Assembly (NCBI RefSeq): GCF_965233615.1
Contig: NZ_OZ247495.1
DNA length: 64,000 nucleotides
Origin: Pelagibius sp028280305
GTDB taxonomy: Bacteria > Pseudomonadota > Alphaproteobacteria > Kiloniellales > Kiloniellaceae
Strand: one strand, 5' to 3'
Part shown: positions 32,933-42,325 of the stretch, piece after piece
How the letters are laid out: every line of letters starts with the position of its first letter
Position numbering within the stretch: the first letter of the stretch is position 1
Notes under the pieces: model-generated
Told to the model about the DNA's origin: nothing
The model's input: only the letters and a program-made list of their open reading frames with translations
Database searches by the model: none
Translations under genes and position numbers: made by a program

Positions 32933-33919
32933 CTAACGCTCCCGCGGTGCGCCTTCCGGTTCGCGCTGCAGCAGGTTTTCGATTTCATCCATGACCGCCG
33001 CCGGCAGCTTTCCGTGATCGAGGGCCGCAGCGTTGTCGCGCATCTGGGCGACGGTGCGCGCGCCGGGCAGGGGGATGTTGCGGTCCGACTTGGCCAGCAG
33101 CCAGCAGAGCGCGCCCTGGGCCGGACTGCGCCCGCCGCTGGTCAGCAGTTCCCGCACCGCGACGAGTTGGTCGAGATACTTGGGCGTCACCCGGCCGCCC
33201 TCGAAGCCGTCGCGCCAGGTGGCGTCGGTGGAGCGGATGTCATCATCAGCCATCTTTGTGTCGTGGCCGAACTTGCCGGTCAGGATGCCCATGGCCAGCG
33301 GTGAGCGGATGAAGGCGATAAGATCGTTGCGCGCCACCGTCGCCTGGATCGTCGGCACGTCGGCGAAGACATTCATGGCATGCTCGATGCCGATGAAACC
33401 TTCCCTGCCGGCCAGGGCTTCGGTGTTGGCCGGATAGTCGGTGCTCCAGCCGAAGGCGCGGATCTTACCGGCCCGGCGCGCCTTGTCCATTTCCTCGAAG
33501 ATCGGTTGCGCCGTCTCCACCGGCAGGGCGTTCAGATGCAGAAGCATTACATCGACGTGGTCGCGCTGCAGCCGTTTCAGGCAACGCTCGATGGCTGGCA
33601 AGACCAACTCCGGCGCTGTCTCATCATCCAGCACCTGCTTCGTCTCTTCATCGAAACCCATGCCGATCTTGCTGATGACCAGGGCATCGGGGCGGTCTTT
33701 CAGGGCTTTGCCGAGCAGGGGTTCGGCGTGGCCCGCGCCGTAAACGGCGGCGGTGTCGAAGAGCGTGATCCCGGCATCCAGGGCGGCGTGAATGGTGCGC
33801 AGGGATTCGCCGTCTTCGGCATTGGCATATCCCAACGGCTGGTCGCCTCTGAAGAAAGGTCCGCCGATAGGCCAGCAGCCCATGCCGAGCGGCGCGATCT
33901 CGTTTTCCAGGAGCTTCAT
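32933..33919 (-). CDS. Aldo/keto reductase
   Basis: The 328-residue TIM-barrel oxidoreductase shows catalytic tetrad positions: Asp and Tyr in LFDTAAVYGAGHAEPLLGKA, Lys in LVISKIGMGFDE, and His in VDVMLLHLNALP. The NADPH-binding C-terminal segment DRNIPLPGARTVAQMRDN is intact. Substrate unknown. It is convergent with the MttB-like gene and divergent from the second lysR gene (91 bp between starts), which may regulate it. Confidence 0.9.
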   Translation of the reverse strand: MKLLENEIAPLGMGCWPIGGPFFRGDQPLGYANAEDGESLRTIHAALDAGITLFDTAAVYGAGHAEPLLGKALKDRPDALVISKIGMGFDEETKQVLDDETAPELVLPAIERCLKRLQRDHVDVMLLHLNALPVETAQPIFEEMDKARRAGKIRAFGWSTDYPANTEALAGREGFIGIEHAMNVFADVPTIQATVARNDLIAFIRSPLAMGILTGKFGHDTKMADDDIRSTDATWRDGFEGGRVTPKYLDQLVAVRELLTSGGRSPAQGALCWLLAKSDRNIPLPGARTVAQMRDNAAALDHGKLPAAVMDEIENLLQREPEGAPRER

Positions 33920-34010
33920 GGCAGGTTCCTTTCGTGTTGTTGCTTCAGGAACACTGATTGTGGTTGTTCGGACCTATGATCACCATGAAACGTATTGTAA
34001 TGTTCTTTTC

Positions 34011-34838
34011 ATGGATGAAACGGACTTTGATTGGAACGACCTGCGGCTTTTCCTCGCCGTGGCGCGCCATGGCGGCCTCTCCGCGGCGGCGCAGGCCACC
34101 GGCAAGTCCGCGCCCACCCTGGGCCGCCGCATGCTGGCGCTGGAGGCCGTGCTCGGCGCCGAGTTGTTCCGCCGGCTGCCCCGCGGGTACGAGTTGACGG
34201 AGGAGGGCGCGGTCTTTTTGAACCGGGTCGTCGACCTGGAAGCGAAGATCAAGCCGCTCGGCACTGCAGCCGCGAAGAAGCGCAAGGTGCTGGTGAAGGT
34301 CTCCGCCGGAAGCTGGATGACCCAGGCGCTCTGTGAGAAGGCCGGGCAGATCCTGAAAGGCAATCCCGAAACGCGACTGCGTTTCGTCTCCGCCGAACAT
34401 GTGCTCGACATCGCGCGCCGGGAAGCGGTGATCGGCATCCGCAACCAGCGGCCCGAGCAACTCGGTCTGGCGGGCCGCAAGGTCGGCCGGGTGCAGTTTG
34501 CCGGATATGCCAAGAACAAGAAGGTGAAGCCCTGGGCGCGGGTCGTCGGCACCACACCCTCGGCGCGCTGGCTAGCCGCTGCTACGGAGAGAGCAGAGTC
34601 ACTCGAAGTGACGGCGCCGCGCAACGCCCTCGACCTCGCGCTTGCCGGAACGGCCCGCGCCTTGCTGCCGACTTTTATCGGCGACAGACAGAGGGGATTG
34701 AAACGTGTCACCGCACCGGTTGGAGAACTCGCCCATGATCAATGGCTGGTCACGCATCAAGACGACCGCTTCGTGCCGGAAGTACGGCTGACGATCGATC
34801 GCATTTACGATGTGATAAAGAGTCTGCATAAAGGCTGA
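34011..34838 (+). CDS. LysR family transcriptional regulator
   Basis: The 275-residue protein has the N-terminal HTH (about 7-66: WNDLRLFLAVARHGGLSAAA with TGKSAPTLGRRMLALEAVLG). The effector domain is shorter than usual and rich in Lys/Arg around 150-165. ATG 34011 directly precedes the conserved DWNDLRLFLAV start. It is followed 25 bp later by an alpha/beta hydrolase gene on the same strand and is divergent from the aldo/keto reductase gene, so either could be a target. Confidence 0.87.
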   Translation: MDETDFDWNDLRLFLAVARHGGLSAAAQATGKSAPTLGRRMLALEAVLGAELFRRLPRGYELTEEGAVFLNRVVDLEAKIKPLGTAAAKKRKVLVKVSAGSWMTQALCEKAGQILKGNPETRLRFVSAEHVLDIARREAVIGIRNQRPEQLGLAGRKVGRVQFAGYAKNKKVKPWARVVGTTPSARWLAAATERAESLEVTAPRNALDLALAGTARALLPTFIGDRQRGLKRVTAPVGELAHDQWLVTHQDDRFVPEVRLTIDRIYDVIKSLHKG

Positions 34839-34863
34839 AGCGAAGGCGGGAGGAGAAGCGTTC

Positions 34864-35679
34864 ATGACCTGGCAGCTTGATGAGCGCTATGAAACCAGCG
34901 CCGGCTGCGTTGCGGCGGGCCGGGCCGGCGAAGGACCGGACCTGGTGCTGGCCCACGGCTGGCCCTGGTCGTCCTTCTCCTGGCACCGTGTTGTCCCGAC
35001 CCTCGCACAACGGTTCCACGTCCACTGGTACGACATGCCGGGCTACGGCCGCTCCGCCATGCTGCCTGAACAACGCACCGGGCTGGATGTACAGGGCGAA
35101 GTCTTTGCCGAGATGCTCGGGCATTGGAACCTGGAAAGACCCCGGGTGGTCGCCCACGATTTCGGCGGTGCCACCACCCTGCGCGCGCATCTGCTGCACG
35201 GCTGCGACTTCGAGCGCTATGTTCTGATGAACGTCGTCGCCATGCGCCCCTGGGGGTCGGCGTTCTTCGACCATGTCGGGCAGCACGTCGACGCCTTCCT
35301 TGGTCTGCCGCCGCACATCCACAAGGCGGTTGTCGAGGCCTATATCAAGGGCGCGCTCGTCAACGACATCGACGGTGGGGACTTTGCAGAGCTGGTCGGC
35401 CCCTGGTTGAGCGAAGACGGCCGCGGCAGCTTCTATCGCCAGTTCGCTCAGGCCGACGAGCGCTTCACCGCCGAGGTGGAACCGATGTTCGGCGCCATCC
35501 GCTGCCCGGTGAAAATCATCTGGGGCGAAGACGACCCCTGGATCCCGCTGGCCCGCGGCAAGGCGCTCCACGGCCTGGTGCCGCAGGCGGCTTTTGAAAC
35601 GCTCCCCGGCGTCGGCCACCTGCCGCAGCTGGAAGCACCGGATCATGTTTTGGAAAAGGTCGTCTCGTTTCTTACGTGA
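34864..35679 (+). CDS. Alpha/beta hydrolase with Asp nucleophile (epoxide hydrolase / dehalogenase type)
   Basis: The 271-residue protein has oxyanion motif HGWP at 31-34 and the nucleophile elbow VVAHDFGGATT, where Asp99 replaces the usual Ser. An acid occurs in WGEDDPWIP and the catalytic His in GVGHLPQLEAP. An Asp elbow of the HDxGG type is typical of haloalkane or fluoroacetate dehalogenases and epoxide hydrolases. Substrate is unknown. It follows the LysR gene by 25 bp and may be co-transcribed with it. Cytoplasmic, no signal peptide. Confidence 0.87.
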   Translation: MTWQLDERYETSAGCVAAGRAGEGPDLVLAHGWPWSSFSWHRVVPTLAQRFHVHWYDMPGYGRSAMLPEQRTGLDVQGEVFAEMLGHWNLERPRVVAHDFGGATTLRAHLLHGCDFERYVLMNVVAMRPWGSAFFDHVGQHVDAFLGLPPHIHKAVVEAYIKGALVNDIDGGDFAELVGPWLSEDGRGSFYRQFAQADERFTAEVEPMFGAIRCPVKIIWGEDDPWIPLARGKALHGLVPQAAFETLPGVGHLPQLEAPDHVLEKVVSFLT

Positions 35680-35707
35680 CTCCACCTGCCGGGTAGTGAG
35701 TTTGGGC

Positions 35708-35812
35708 CTCACCCCCCTCCCGACCTCCCCCCATCAAGGGGGGAGGGGTTTGTTGGGCAGCATCAACAACGTGTTCCCTCCCCCTTAGATGGGGGAGGGT
35801 CAGGGTGGGGGT
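35708..35812. repeat. GC-rich palindromic intergenic repeat, divergent copy 4
   Basis: It has the same architecture as copies 1-3 (CCTCACCCCCCTCCCGACCT on the left; GGGGGAGGGTCAGGGTGGGG on the right) but is diverged in sequence. It separates the convergent hydrolase and quinone oxidoreductase genes, where it may terminate both. Confidence 0.65.
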
Positions 35813-35914
35813 GACAACCTCTCAAACGAAAGTCTTCGACCAGGTAAAGCAACTTTGCTGATCTGACCGCGAGATCTAAAGCAACGGCTAAGCGTTAGCA
35901 GTTGTGTCGATGTA

Positions 35915-36892
35915 TCACGGCAGCAGCACCGTCGAGCCGGTTGTCTTGCGGGCTTCCAGGTCGCTGTGGGCCTGGGCGGTTTCGCTCAAGGGATAGGTCT
36001 GGTTCACCGCGATCTTCACCTTGCCCGAGGTCACCACCTCGAAGAGGGCTGCGGCGGAGGCCTCCAACTCCTCGCGCTTGGCGTTGTAGGCCATCAGGCT
36101 GGGGCGGGTGAGGTAGAGCGATCCCTTCTGGCCAAGGATACCCGGATTGAATGGGTCGACGGGCCCCGAAGCGTTGCCGAAGGTGACCATCAGGCCGCGC
36201 GGTCTGAGACAGTCGAGAGAACCTTCGAAGGTGTCCTTGCCGATGGAGTCATAGACCACCGGGACGCCGGCGCCGTCGGTCAGTTCGCGGACCCGGTCGG
36301 TGAAGTTTTCTTCGCGGTAGTTGATGGTGTGGTGGCAGCCGCTCTCCTTGGCGAGGGCGGCCTTCTCCGCCGAACCGACAGTGCCGATGACCGTGGCGCC
36401 GAGATGCTTCAGCCACTGGCAGGCGATGAGGCCGACGCCGCCGGCGGCGGCGTGCAGCAGCACCGTGTCGCCGGGCTGCACCGCGTAGGTGCGGCGGATC
36501 AGGTACTCCACGGTCATGCCCTGCAGCATCATCGCGGCGGCCTGTTGGTCGCTGATGGCGTCGGGCAATTTGACCAGGCGGTGCCAGGGCATGATCCGCG
36601 CCGCGGCATAGGCGCCCGGCGGCGCGTCGGCATAGGCCACGCGGTCGCCGGGGACGAAGGCGTCGACGCCCTCACCGACCGCGGCGACGGTTCCGGCGCC
36701 CTCCATGCCGATGACCGCCGGCAGCTTGGGCAGAGGATAGAGGCCGTTGCGGTGATAGACGTCGATGTAGTTGAGGCCGCAGGCCGACTGTTCGATCAGG
36801 ACTTCGCCGGGCCCCGGTGCCGGAACCTCGACATCCTCATAGACCAGGGCTTCGGGGCCGCCGGGGGCATGGATGCGGATTGCTTTGGTCAT
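35915..36892 (-). CDS. qorA: NADPH:quinone oxidoreductase (zeta-crystallin type)
   Basis: The 325-residue medium-chain dehydrogenase without the zinc ligands has the catalytic-domain start GPEALVYEDVEVPAPGPGEV, substrate region GLNYIDVYHRNGLYP, and Rossmann loop LLHAAAGGVGLIACQWLKHL. It reduces quinones one electron at a time with NADPH. Start ATG shares a base with the stop of the dienelactone hydrolase gene upstream, so the two form an operon. Confidence 0.93.
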   Translation of the reverse strand: MTKAIRIHAPGGPEALVYEDVEVPAPGPGEVLIEQSACGLNYIDVYHRNGLYPLPKLPAVIGMEGAGTVAAVGEGVDAFVPGDRVAYADAPPGAYAAARIMPWHRLVKLPDAISDQQAAAMMLQGMTVEYLIRRTYAVQPGDTVLLHAAAGGVGLIACQWLKHLGATVIGTVGSAEKAALAKESGCHHTINYREENFTDRVRELTDGAGVPVVYDSIGKDTFEGSLDCLRPRGLMVTFGNASGPVDPFNPGILGQKGSLYLTRPSLMAYNAKREELEASAAALFEVVTSGKVKIAVNQTYPLSETAQAHSDLEARKTTGSTVLLP

Positions 36893-37584
36893 CAGCCGAT
36901 GGACTCCTTGAAGAGCTGAACGGTACGGTCGTTGGCGAGCTTGGCGGCATCAGCGTCATAGTGCTCACCGCCTTCGCGGGCGAAGGCGTGATCCTTGCCT
37001 TCATAGACATGGACGGTGGCGTTGCTGTTGCCGGCCAGGCCCGCGCGCACCTTGGCGATTTCCTCCGCCGAGGAGAAGGCGTCCTGTTCGGCGATGTGCA
37101 GCATCAGGGGCTTGGTGATCTTGTCGGCTTCTCCCAGAAGATCGCCCAGGCCGACGCCGTAGTAGCCGACGTTGCAGTCGGAATCCGAACGGGTCGCCAT
37201 CAGATAGGCGAGCTTGCCGCCGAGGCAGTAGCCGATGCTGCCCGCCTTGCCGTTGCAGACTTCGTGCGCGCGCAGGGCGGCCAGGGTGGCGTTCAGATCC
37301 TCGATGCCTTTGTCGACGTCGAAGAGGCCGAAAAGTTCGAAGGCGCGGTCCCATTCGGCTTGGCTTTGGTCGGTTAGCTGGATACCGGGTTCGATGCGCC
37401 AGAACAGATCCGGGCAGACCGCGACGAAGCCCTGGGTCGCCAGCCAGTCGCAGGTATCGCGCATGACCTGGTTGACGCCGAAGATCTCCTGCGCCACGAC
37501 GATGCCCGGTGCCGGCGTGACCGCCGGCAGGGCCGCATAGACCATGAAGCTGCCGTCTTTGCCTTCGATGGTGATTTCAGGCAT
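36892..37584 (-). CDS. Dienelactone hydrolase family protein
   Basis: The 230-residue alpha/beta hydrolase uses a Cys nucleophile: Cys120 in IGYCLGGKLAYLM. Asp and His occur in LHIAEQDAFSSAEE and EGKDHAFAREGG, with VVAQEIFGVNQVMRD near the N-terminus. Members hydrolyse dienelactone in chloroaromatic degradation, but most paralogues act on unknown substrates. It is first of a two-gene unit with qorA. Confidence 0.92.
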   Translation of the reverse strand: MPEITIEGKDGSFMVYAALPAVTPAPGIVVAQEIFGVNQVMRDTCDWLATQGFVAVCPDLFWRIEPGIQLTDQSQAEWDRAFELFGLFDVDKGIEDLNATLAALRAHEVCNGKAGSIGYCLGGKLAYLMATRSDSDCNVGYYGVGLGDLLGEADKITKPLMLHIAEQDAFSSAEEIAKVRAGLAGNSNATVHVYEGKDHAFAREGGEHYDADAAKLANDRTVQLFKESIG

Positions 37585-37684
37585 GAGCCTTCCCCTGTTT
37601 TTCGATTGCAGTATGGGTATTCGGTTTTGGGTTAGAGCTTATCGTGCGGCCCGGACCGCTGTCATCAGACCAGCGGCGCCTCGG

Positions 37685-38191
37685 TCAGCCGAAAGAAAAG
37701 CCGTGCTGGATCGGCCAGGCGCCTTCCAGGGTGAGCAGCTCGGCCTTGGTCTCCGCGCCCCGGCCGCCGGAGAAACCGCCCAGCGCCCGGTCCGCCGCCA
37801 GCACCCGGTGGCAGGGAATGACGATGGGAATGGGATTGGCGCCGCAGGCGCCGCCGACGGCCCGGGCGACCCCGCCGGTCGCCTTGGCGAGATCGCCGTA
37901 AGAACGGGTCTCGCCGTAGGGGATGCGCAGCATCTCCCGCCAGACGGCGCGCTGGAAGTCGCTGCCCGCGGGTTTCAGCGGCAGATCGAAGGCCTGCAGG
38001 TCGCCGGCGAAGTAGGCGGTGATTTGCTCGGCGGCGCGGTCCAGCAGGGGGCTGGTCTCCGGGAAGTCGGGCGCGGTCTTGCCCCTTTCCCAGGTCACCC
38101 GGGCCCAGGTCACCCGGACGATGCTGCCGTCTTCCTCGGTCAGGATCACCGGGCCGGTCGGGGTCTCGACGCTTTTACTGATGCGACTCAT
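37685..38191 (-). CDS. ogt: Methylated-DNA--[protein]-cysteine S-methyltransferase
   Basis: The 168-residue suicide repair protein has active-site Cys127 in IPIVIPCHRV, the DNA-binding helix SYGDLAKATGGVARAVGGAC and FQRAVWREMLRIPYGETRSY. It removes alkyl groups from O6-guanine. A 15-bp in-frame duplication gives RVTWA-RVTWE in the N-terminal domain (residues 26-35). It overlaps the DUF255 gene stop by 4 bp. Confidence 0.95.
   Translation of the reverse strand: MSRISKSVETPTGPVILTEEDGSIVRVTWARVTWERGKTAPDFPETSPLLDRAAEQITAYFAGDLQAFDLPLKPAGSDFQRAVWREMLRIPYGETRSYGDLAKATGGVARAVGGACGANPIPIVIPCHRVLAADRALGGFSGGRGAETKAELLTLEGAWPIQHGFSFG
38089..38118 (-). repeat. 15-bp in-frame tandem duplication inside ogt
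   Basis: CCCAGGTCACCCGGG is followed directly by CCCAGGTCACCCGGA, differing at the last base. The duplication encodes five extra residues (RVTWA then RVTWE) in the N-terminal domain. Confidence 0.9.
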
Positions 38192-40275
38192 GACGCTGCC
38201 GCGGCGCCGCCGAGGGCCAGGCTGAGGGCCTTGGCCTCGGTGATCGGCAGGGAACAGGTCGGGCCGTGGCAGACATAGGCGGTGGCCCTGCCGTCGCTTT
38301 GGCCCTTGCCGCTGGCCGGATGGTTCTCCGGCAGGCTTTCGTCCGGGGCGATCACCTGGAGAATGCGGTTCGGCAGGCAGAGGGCGCGGACCGCGCTGAA
38401 GAGGGTTCTCGTATCGGCAGTCTCCCGCTCGCCGACGATAACCACCTGGACCGCAGAGTTGAGCAGTTCAGCGCCGTTCAACAGGGTGGCCAGGGGAAAG
38501 AAGTTGCGGTTCACCTCGCCGGAGAAGGCGCGGATCAAGGCCTCGGCGCGCGCGCGGTAGCTTTCCTTGCCGGTCAGATAGTAGAGCCGCGCGAGCACCG
38601 AGAGGATCGTTCCGTTACCGGAAGGAACCGCATTGTCGTGCGGCGTCTTCGTGCGCACGATGAGGCCGCGGGTGTCGTCGGCGGTGAGGAAGTAGCCGCC
38701 GCCTTCTTCATCCCAGTAGTGGCGGTCGACCGTCGTCACCCAGTTCTCCGCCTGTTCGAGATAGGCGGCCTTCGTGGTCGCTTCAAAAAGGGCGACGGCG
38801 CCGGCGGCCATGTTGGCGTAGTCGTCCAGGGTCGCCGGGTGCTTCAGCTTGCCGTGACGCCAGGAATGAAACAGCCGCCCCTCGACCTGCATCTCGCGGC
38901 AGACGAAGGCGAAGGCTTCCTCGGCGGCGGCGAGCCAGGCGGGCTCCTCGAAGAGGGGACCCAGCTCGGCCAGGGCAGCGATCATCAGGCCGTTCCAGTC
39001 GGCCAGCACCTTGTCGTCCCAGCCGGGCCAGATGCGCCGGTTGCGCACCGCCAGCAGGGTCTCGCGGGCGGCGGCCAGCCGGGCTTCGGTCTCGGCATCG
39101 CCAAGAACCGGCAGGTCGGTGCGGTTCAGGATGGTCTTGCCTTCCCAGTTGCCGCCGGGGCCGACGTCGTAATGCTTTTTGAAGAGGGCGGCCTCTTCGC
39201 CGAGCAGGCTGTCGATTTCGCTTTCGCTCCAAACGTAGAACTTGCCTTCCTCGCCCTCGCTGTCCGCATCCAGGGTGGCGGCGAAGGCGCCGCAGGGCTG
39301 CTTCCCGCTGCCGTCGCTGTCGGCGATCATTTCACGCAGGGTCCAGGCGACGGTCTCGCGGATCCGCTGTTCATAGAGCGGGTTGCCGCTGTCCTGCCAG
39401 AGCCAGCCCAGCACCTCCAGCAGTTGGGCATTGTCATAGAGCATCTTCTCGAAATGCGGGACCAGCCAGATGGCATCGACGGAATAGCGGGCAAAGCCGC
39501 CGCCCAGGTGATCGTAGATCCCCCCCTGGCACATCTTGGTCATGGTCAGTTCGCAGGCCTGGCGCAGGGCTTTGCCCTTCATGGGATCGGCACTGCGTTT
39601 TGCGGCCCGCCACAGCAGTTTCATGATTCCGGGTTGCGGGAACTTGGGGGCGGAGCCGATGCCGCCGTGGCGCATGTCGATCTCTTTCACCAGGTGGGCG
39701 ACAATCTGGTCGATGATTCCCGTCGAAATGCTGTCGCCGGTCTGGTTTTGCGAGAGGTTGTCGAGGGCGCTCTTCAGGGCGGTGGTGTTCTTGGTCACCC
39801 GTTCCTGATCGTTGGCGTAGATACCGGCGATCCCCTGCAGCACCTGGGGCAGGCCGGGACGCCCGAACCGCGGGCTGGGGGGAAAGTAGGTGCCGCCCCA
39901 GAAAGGCTCGCCGTCGGGGGTCAGGAACATGGTCAAAGGCCAGCCACCGTGCTCGCCGAGCAGGGCCAGAGCCGACTGATAGATCGAATCGACGTCCGGC
40001 CGTTCTTCCCGGTCCACCTTGATATTAACGTATAACTGGTTCATGAGTGCTGCGATTTCGGGGTTCTCGAAGCACTCATGGGCCATGACATGGCACCAGT
40101 GGCAGGCGGCATAGCCCACCGAAAGCAGGACCGGCTTGCCCTCGCGGCGCGCCGTCTCGAAGGCTTCCTCCCCCCAGGGCTGCCAGGCCACCGGGTTGTC
40201 GCGGTGCTGCAGCAGATAGGGGCTGGTCTCACCGTCCAGCGTGTTTTTCAGTCCCAGGCCGTTATCGGCTGTCAT
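38188..40275 (-). CDS. Thioredoxin-domain DUF255 (YyaL/spermatogenesis-associated 20-like) protein
   Basis: The 695-residue protein has an N-terminal DUF255 thioredoxin-like domain starting NTLDGETSPYLLQHRDNPVA with the CxxC motif CHWCHVM (Cys58 and Cys61), a middle alpha/alpha six-barrel resembling sugar epimerases or N-acylglucosamine epimerases, including MYDN-type LVPHFEKMLYDNAQLL, and DDYANMAAGAVALFEAT. Function is not established. ATG 40275 is chosen since the conserved start follows; an open frame upstream lacks family sequence. It may be co-transcribed with ogt. Confidence 0.9.
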   Translation of the reverse strand: MTADNGLGLKNTLDGETSPYLLQHRDNPVAWQPWGEEAFETARREGKPVLLSVGYAACHWCHVMAHECFENPEIAALMNQLYVNIKVDREERPDVDSIYQSALALLGEHGGWPLTMFLTPDGEPFWGGTYFPPSPRFGRPGLPQVLQGIAGIYANDQERVTKNTTALKSALDNLSQNQTGDSISTGIIDQIVAHLVKEIDMRHGGIGSAPKFPQPGIMKLLWRAAKRSADPMKGKALRQACELTMTKMCQGGIYDHLGGGFARYSVDAIWLVPHFEKMLYDNAQLLEVLGWLWQDSGNPLYEQRIRETVAWTLREMIADSDGSGKQPCGAFAATLDADSEGEEGKFYVWSESEIDSLLGEEAALFKKHYDVGPGGNWEGKTILNRTDLPVLGDAETEARLAAARETLLAVRNRRIWPGWDDKVLADWNGLMIAALAELGPLFEEPAWLAAAEEAFAFVCREMQVEGRLFHSWRHGKLKHPATLDDYANMAAGAVALFEATTKAAYLEQAENWVTTVDRHYWDEEGGGYFLTADDTRGLIVRTKTPHDNAVPSGNGTILSVLARLYYLTGKESYRARAEALIRAFSGEVNRNFFPLATLLNGAELLNSAVQVVIVGERETADTRTLFSAVRALCLPNRILQVIAPDESLPENHPASGKGQSDGRATAYVCHGPTCSLPITEAKALSLALGGAAAAS

Positions 40276-40571
40276 GGCAAGGTCGACGGATTCAGGCGCG
40301 GAAGGTTCGGACAAAGGGGCGACTCGCAATTCGATCTTGGGTTCGGTATGGGCTCGGTTGGGAGTTGGGGATCGGCCGTCGCGATGTCGAGGATCGCAGG
40401 CCGAACCGGCTTCCCTGCTCGTTGTTTTGGACCCGGCCAGGGACCGCATTGCGGCGCCGGGTTTCGGACCTGTAGGCTCTCGATCACACTATGGGTCGCA
40501 GGGCCGTCGATGCTCAACCATGAATATGTAATGGTTTTTCGGGTTTGCGGCCGAGAACAGGAGAGCAGGGC

Positions 40572-40838
40572 ATGAAGATCAACGTGGATATCGATTGCAC
40601 GCCAGAGGAAGCGCGGGCCTTTCTGGGGCTGCCGGATGTCGGACCGATGCAGAAGGCGCTGATGGATGAAATGCAGAAGCGCATGATGGCCAATCTGGCG
40701 GGCATGGAACCGGAGCAGCTCTTCAAGACCTGGTTGCCAGCCGGCATTCAGGGCTGGGAGCAGATGCAAAAGGCCTTCTGGTCGCAGATGACCAAGGCCG
40801 CCGGCGAGAAGAGCGGCGGCAAGACAGGCGGCGATTGA
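40572..40838 (+). CDS. Small conserved alphaproteobacterial protein (probably DUF6489)
   Basis: The 88-residue soluble protein reads MKINVDIDCTPEEARAFLGL at its start, then DEMQKRMMANLAGMEPEQLF and a tail of WSQMTKAAGEKSGGKTGGD. A protein of this form often precedes mnmE in alphaproteobacteria; I believe it corresponds to DUF6489 but cannot confirm that here. The ATG has AGGAGAG upstream. It is 49 bp before mnmE. Role unknown. Confidence 0.78.
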   Translation: MKINVDIDCTPEEARAFLGLPDVGPMQKALMDEMQKRMMANLAGMEPEQLFKTWLPAGIQGWEQMQKAFWSQMTKAAGEKSGGKTGGD

Positions 40839-40887
40839 TCGTCAATTTCCGCTACCATATTGATAAATAATAATAAAATAGTCAGAG

Positions 40888-42294
40888 ATGAACGCCTCGA
40901 TGGCTGACGATGAGACCATCTTCGCGCCTTCGACCGCGCCCGGCCGGGCCGGCGTGGCGGTTATCCGGGTCTCCGGTCCGCGGGCCGGCGATGCTTTGAG
41001 CGCGCTCACCGGGGGCGCGTTGCCGCCGCCGCGGCAGGCGGTGCTGCGGCGGCTTGCCGATCCGTCTGACGGTGAGCCGATCGACCGTGCCCTGGTGCTG
41101 TGGTTTCCGGCGCCTGGCAGTTTCACCGGGGAGGACGTGGCGGAGCTGCATCTGCATGGCGGCCGCGCCGTGGTCGCGGCGGTCCTCGCCGCCCTGGCGG
41201 CGCTTCCCGGTCTCGCACCGGCGGCGGCGGGCGCCTTTACCCGCCGGGCCTTCGATAACGGGAAGCTCGACCTCACGGCGGTGGAAGGCCTCGCCGATCT
41301 GATCGACGCGGAGACCGAAGCTCAGCGCCGTCAGGCGCTGCGGCAGATGGAAGGGGGTCTTGCCCGCCTGACCGAGGATTGGGCGGCGCGCCTGCTTCGG
41401 GTGCTGGCGCATTTCGAGGCGGCCATCGACTTTGTCGAAGAGGAACTGCCGGAAGGGTTGGATGGCAAAGCCCTGGCTGCCGCCGCCAAGGTCGCAGAAG
41501 AGATCGCCGCCGCCTTGGAAGACGACCGCCGCGGGGAGCGTCTGCGCGAGGGGCTGTCGGCGGTGATCCTGGGTGCGCCCAATGCCGGCAAGTCCTCCCT
41601 GCTGAACGCGATCGCCCAGCGCGAGGCGGCGATCGTCTCCAGCCTTGCCGGGACGACCCGCGACGTCATCGAGGTGCATCTCGATCTCGGCGGCTTTCCG
41701 GTCACGCTGTCGGACACCGCCGGGCTGCGCGAGGCGGCCGGCGATGCCGCGGAAGGAGAGGGCCATTGGGATATCGAGCGCGAAGGCATCAGCCGGGCGC
41801 GGCAGCGGGCGGCACAAGCCGACATGACTCTGCTGGTGATCGATCTCCAGGCCGGCGCGTCTTTGCCCGCAGAGGTTCAGGCGCTGCGGGACGGCCGCAG
41901 CCTCGTGGTTCTCAACAAGGCGGACCTGGCGCCGCAGGCGGCGGCGGGTGTGTTGCGGGATCTGGCGGCCGACGGCGCCTCGGAACCGGATGGCTGCTTT
42001 GTCGTCTCGGCCGAAACCGGGGAAGGGCTCTCGGGCCTTGTGGCGGCCATGGTCGAGCGGGCCCGCGATTGTGCGGAAAGCGGGGAGGGTGCGGCGGCCA
42101 TTACCCGGGAACGGCATCGCCGCGCGCTGCAGGACTGTCTTGCCGCGTTGAAGGCCTCGGAATCCGCCGCGATGCCGGAACTGGTGGCCGAGGAACTGCG
42201 CCTGGCGATGCGGGCACTGGGTCGCATCACCGGGCGCGTTGATGTCGAAGACCTACTAGATGTTGTGTTTCAGGATTTCTGCATCGGCAAATAA
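40888..42294 (+). CDS. mnmE: tRNA uridine-5-carboxymethylaminomethyl modification GTPase
   Basis: The 468-residue protein has the N-terminal tetrahydrofolate-binding domain (PGRAGVAVIRVSGPRAG, SFTGEDVAELHLHGGRAVVA), helical domain, inserted G domain with G1 GAPNAGKS at 229-236, G3 DTAG, G4 NKAD, and the C-terminal Cys motif CIGK needed for activity. With MnmG it modifies the wobble uridine of several tRNAs. ATG 40888 or 40900 may be used. Confidence 0.96.
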   Translation: MNASMADDETIFAPSTAPGRAGVAVIRVSGPRAGDALSALTGGALPPPRQAVLRRLADPSDGEPIDRALVLWFPAPGSFTGEDVAELHLHGGRAVVAAVLAALAALPGLAPAAAGAFTRRAFDNGKLDLTAVEGLADLIDAETEAQRRQALRQMEGGLARLTEDWAARLLRVLAHFEAAIDFVEEELPEGLDGKALAAAAKVAEEIAAALEDDRRGERLREGLSAVILGAPNAGKSSLLNAIAQREAAIVSSLAGTTRDVIEVHLDLGGFPVTLSDTAGLREAAGDAAEGEGHWDIEREGISRARQRAAQADMTLLVIDLQAGASLPAEVQALRDGRSLVVLNKADLAPQAAAGVLRDLAADGASEPDGCFVVSAETGEGLSGLVAAMVERARDCAESGEGAAAITRERHRRALQDCLAALKASESAAMPELVAEELRLAMRALGRITGRVDVEDLLDVVFQDFCIGK

Positions 42295-42309
42295 GCCATT
42301 TTCGACCAG

Positions 42310-42325
42310 TGTTTCACGTGAAACA
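42310..42325. other. parS centromere site 1
   Basis: TGTTTCACGTGAAACA is a perfect 16-bp palindrome identical to the canonical ParB-binding parS. It lies 16 bp past the mnmE stop in the mnmE-mnmG spacer. The spacer (42295-42483) holds no other gene. Confidence 0.93.
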
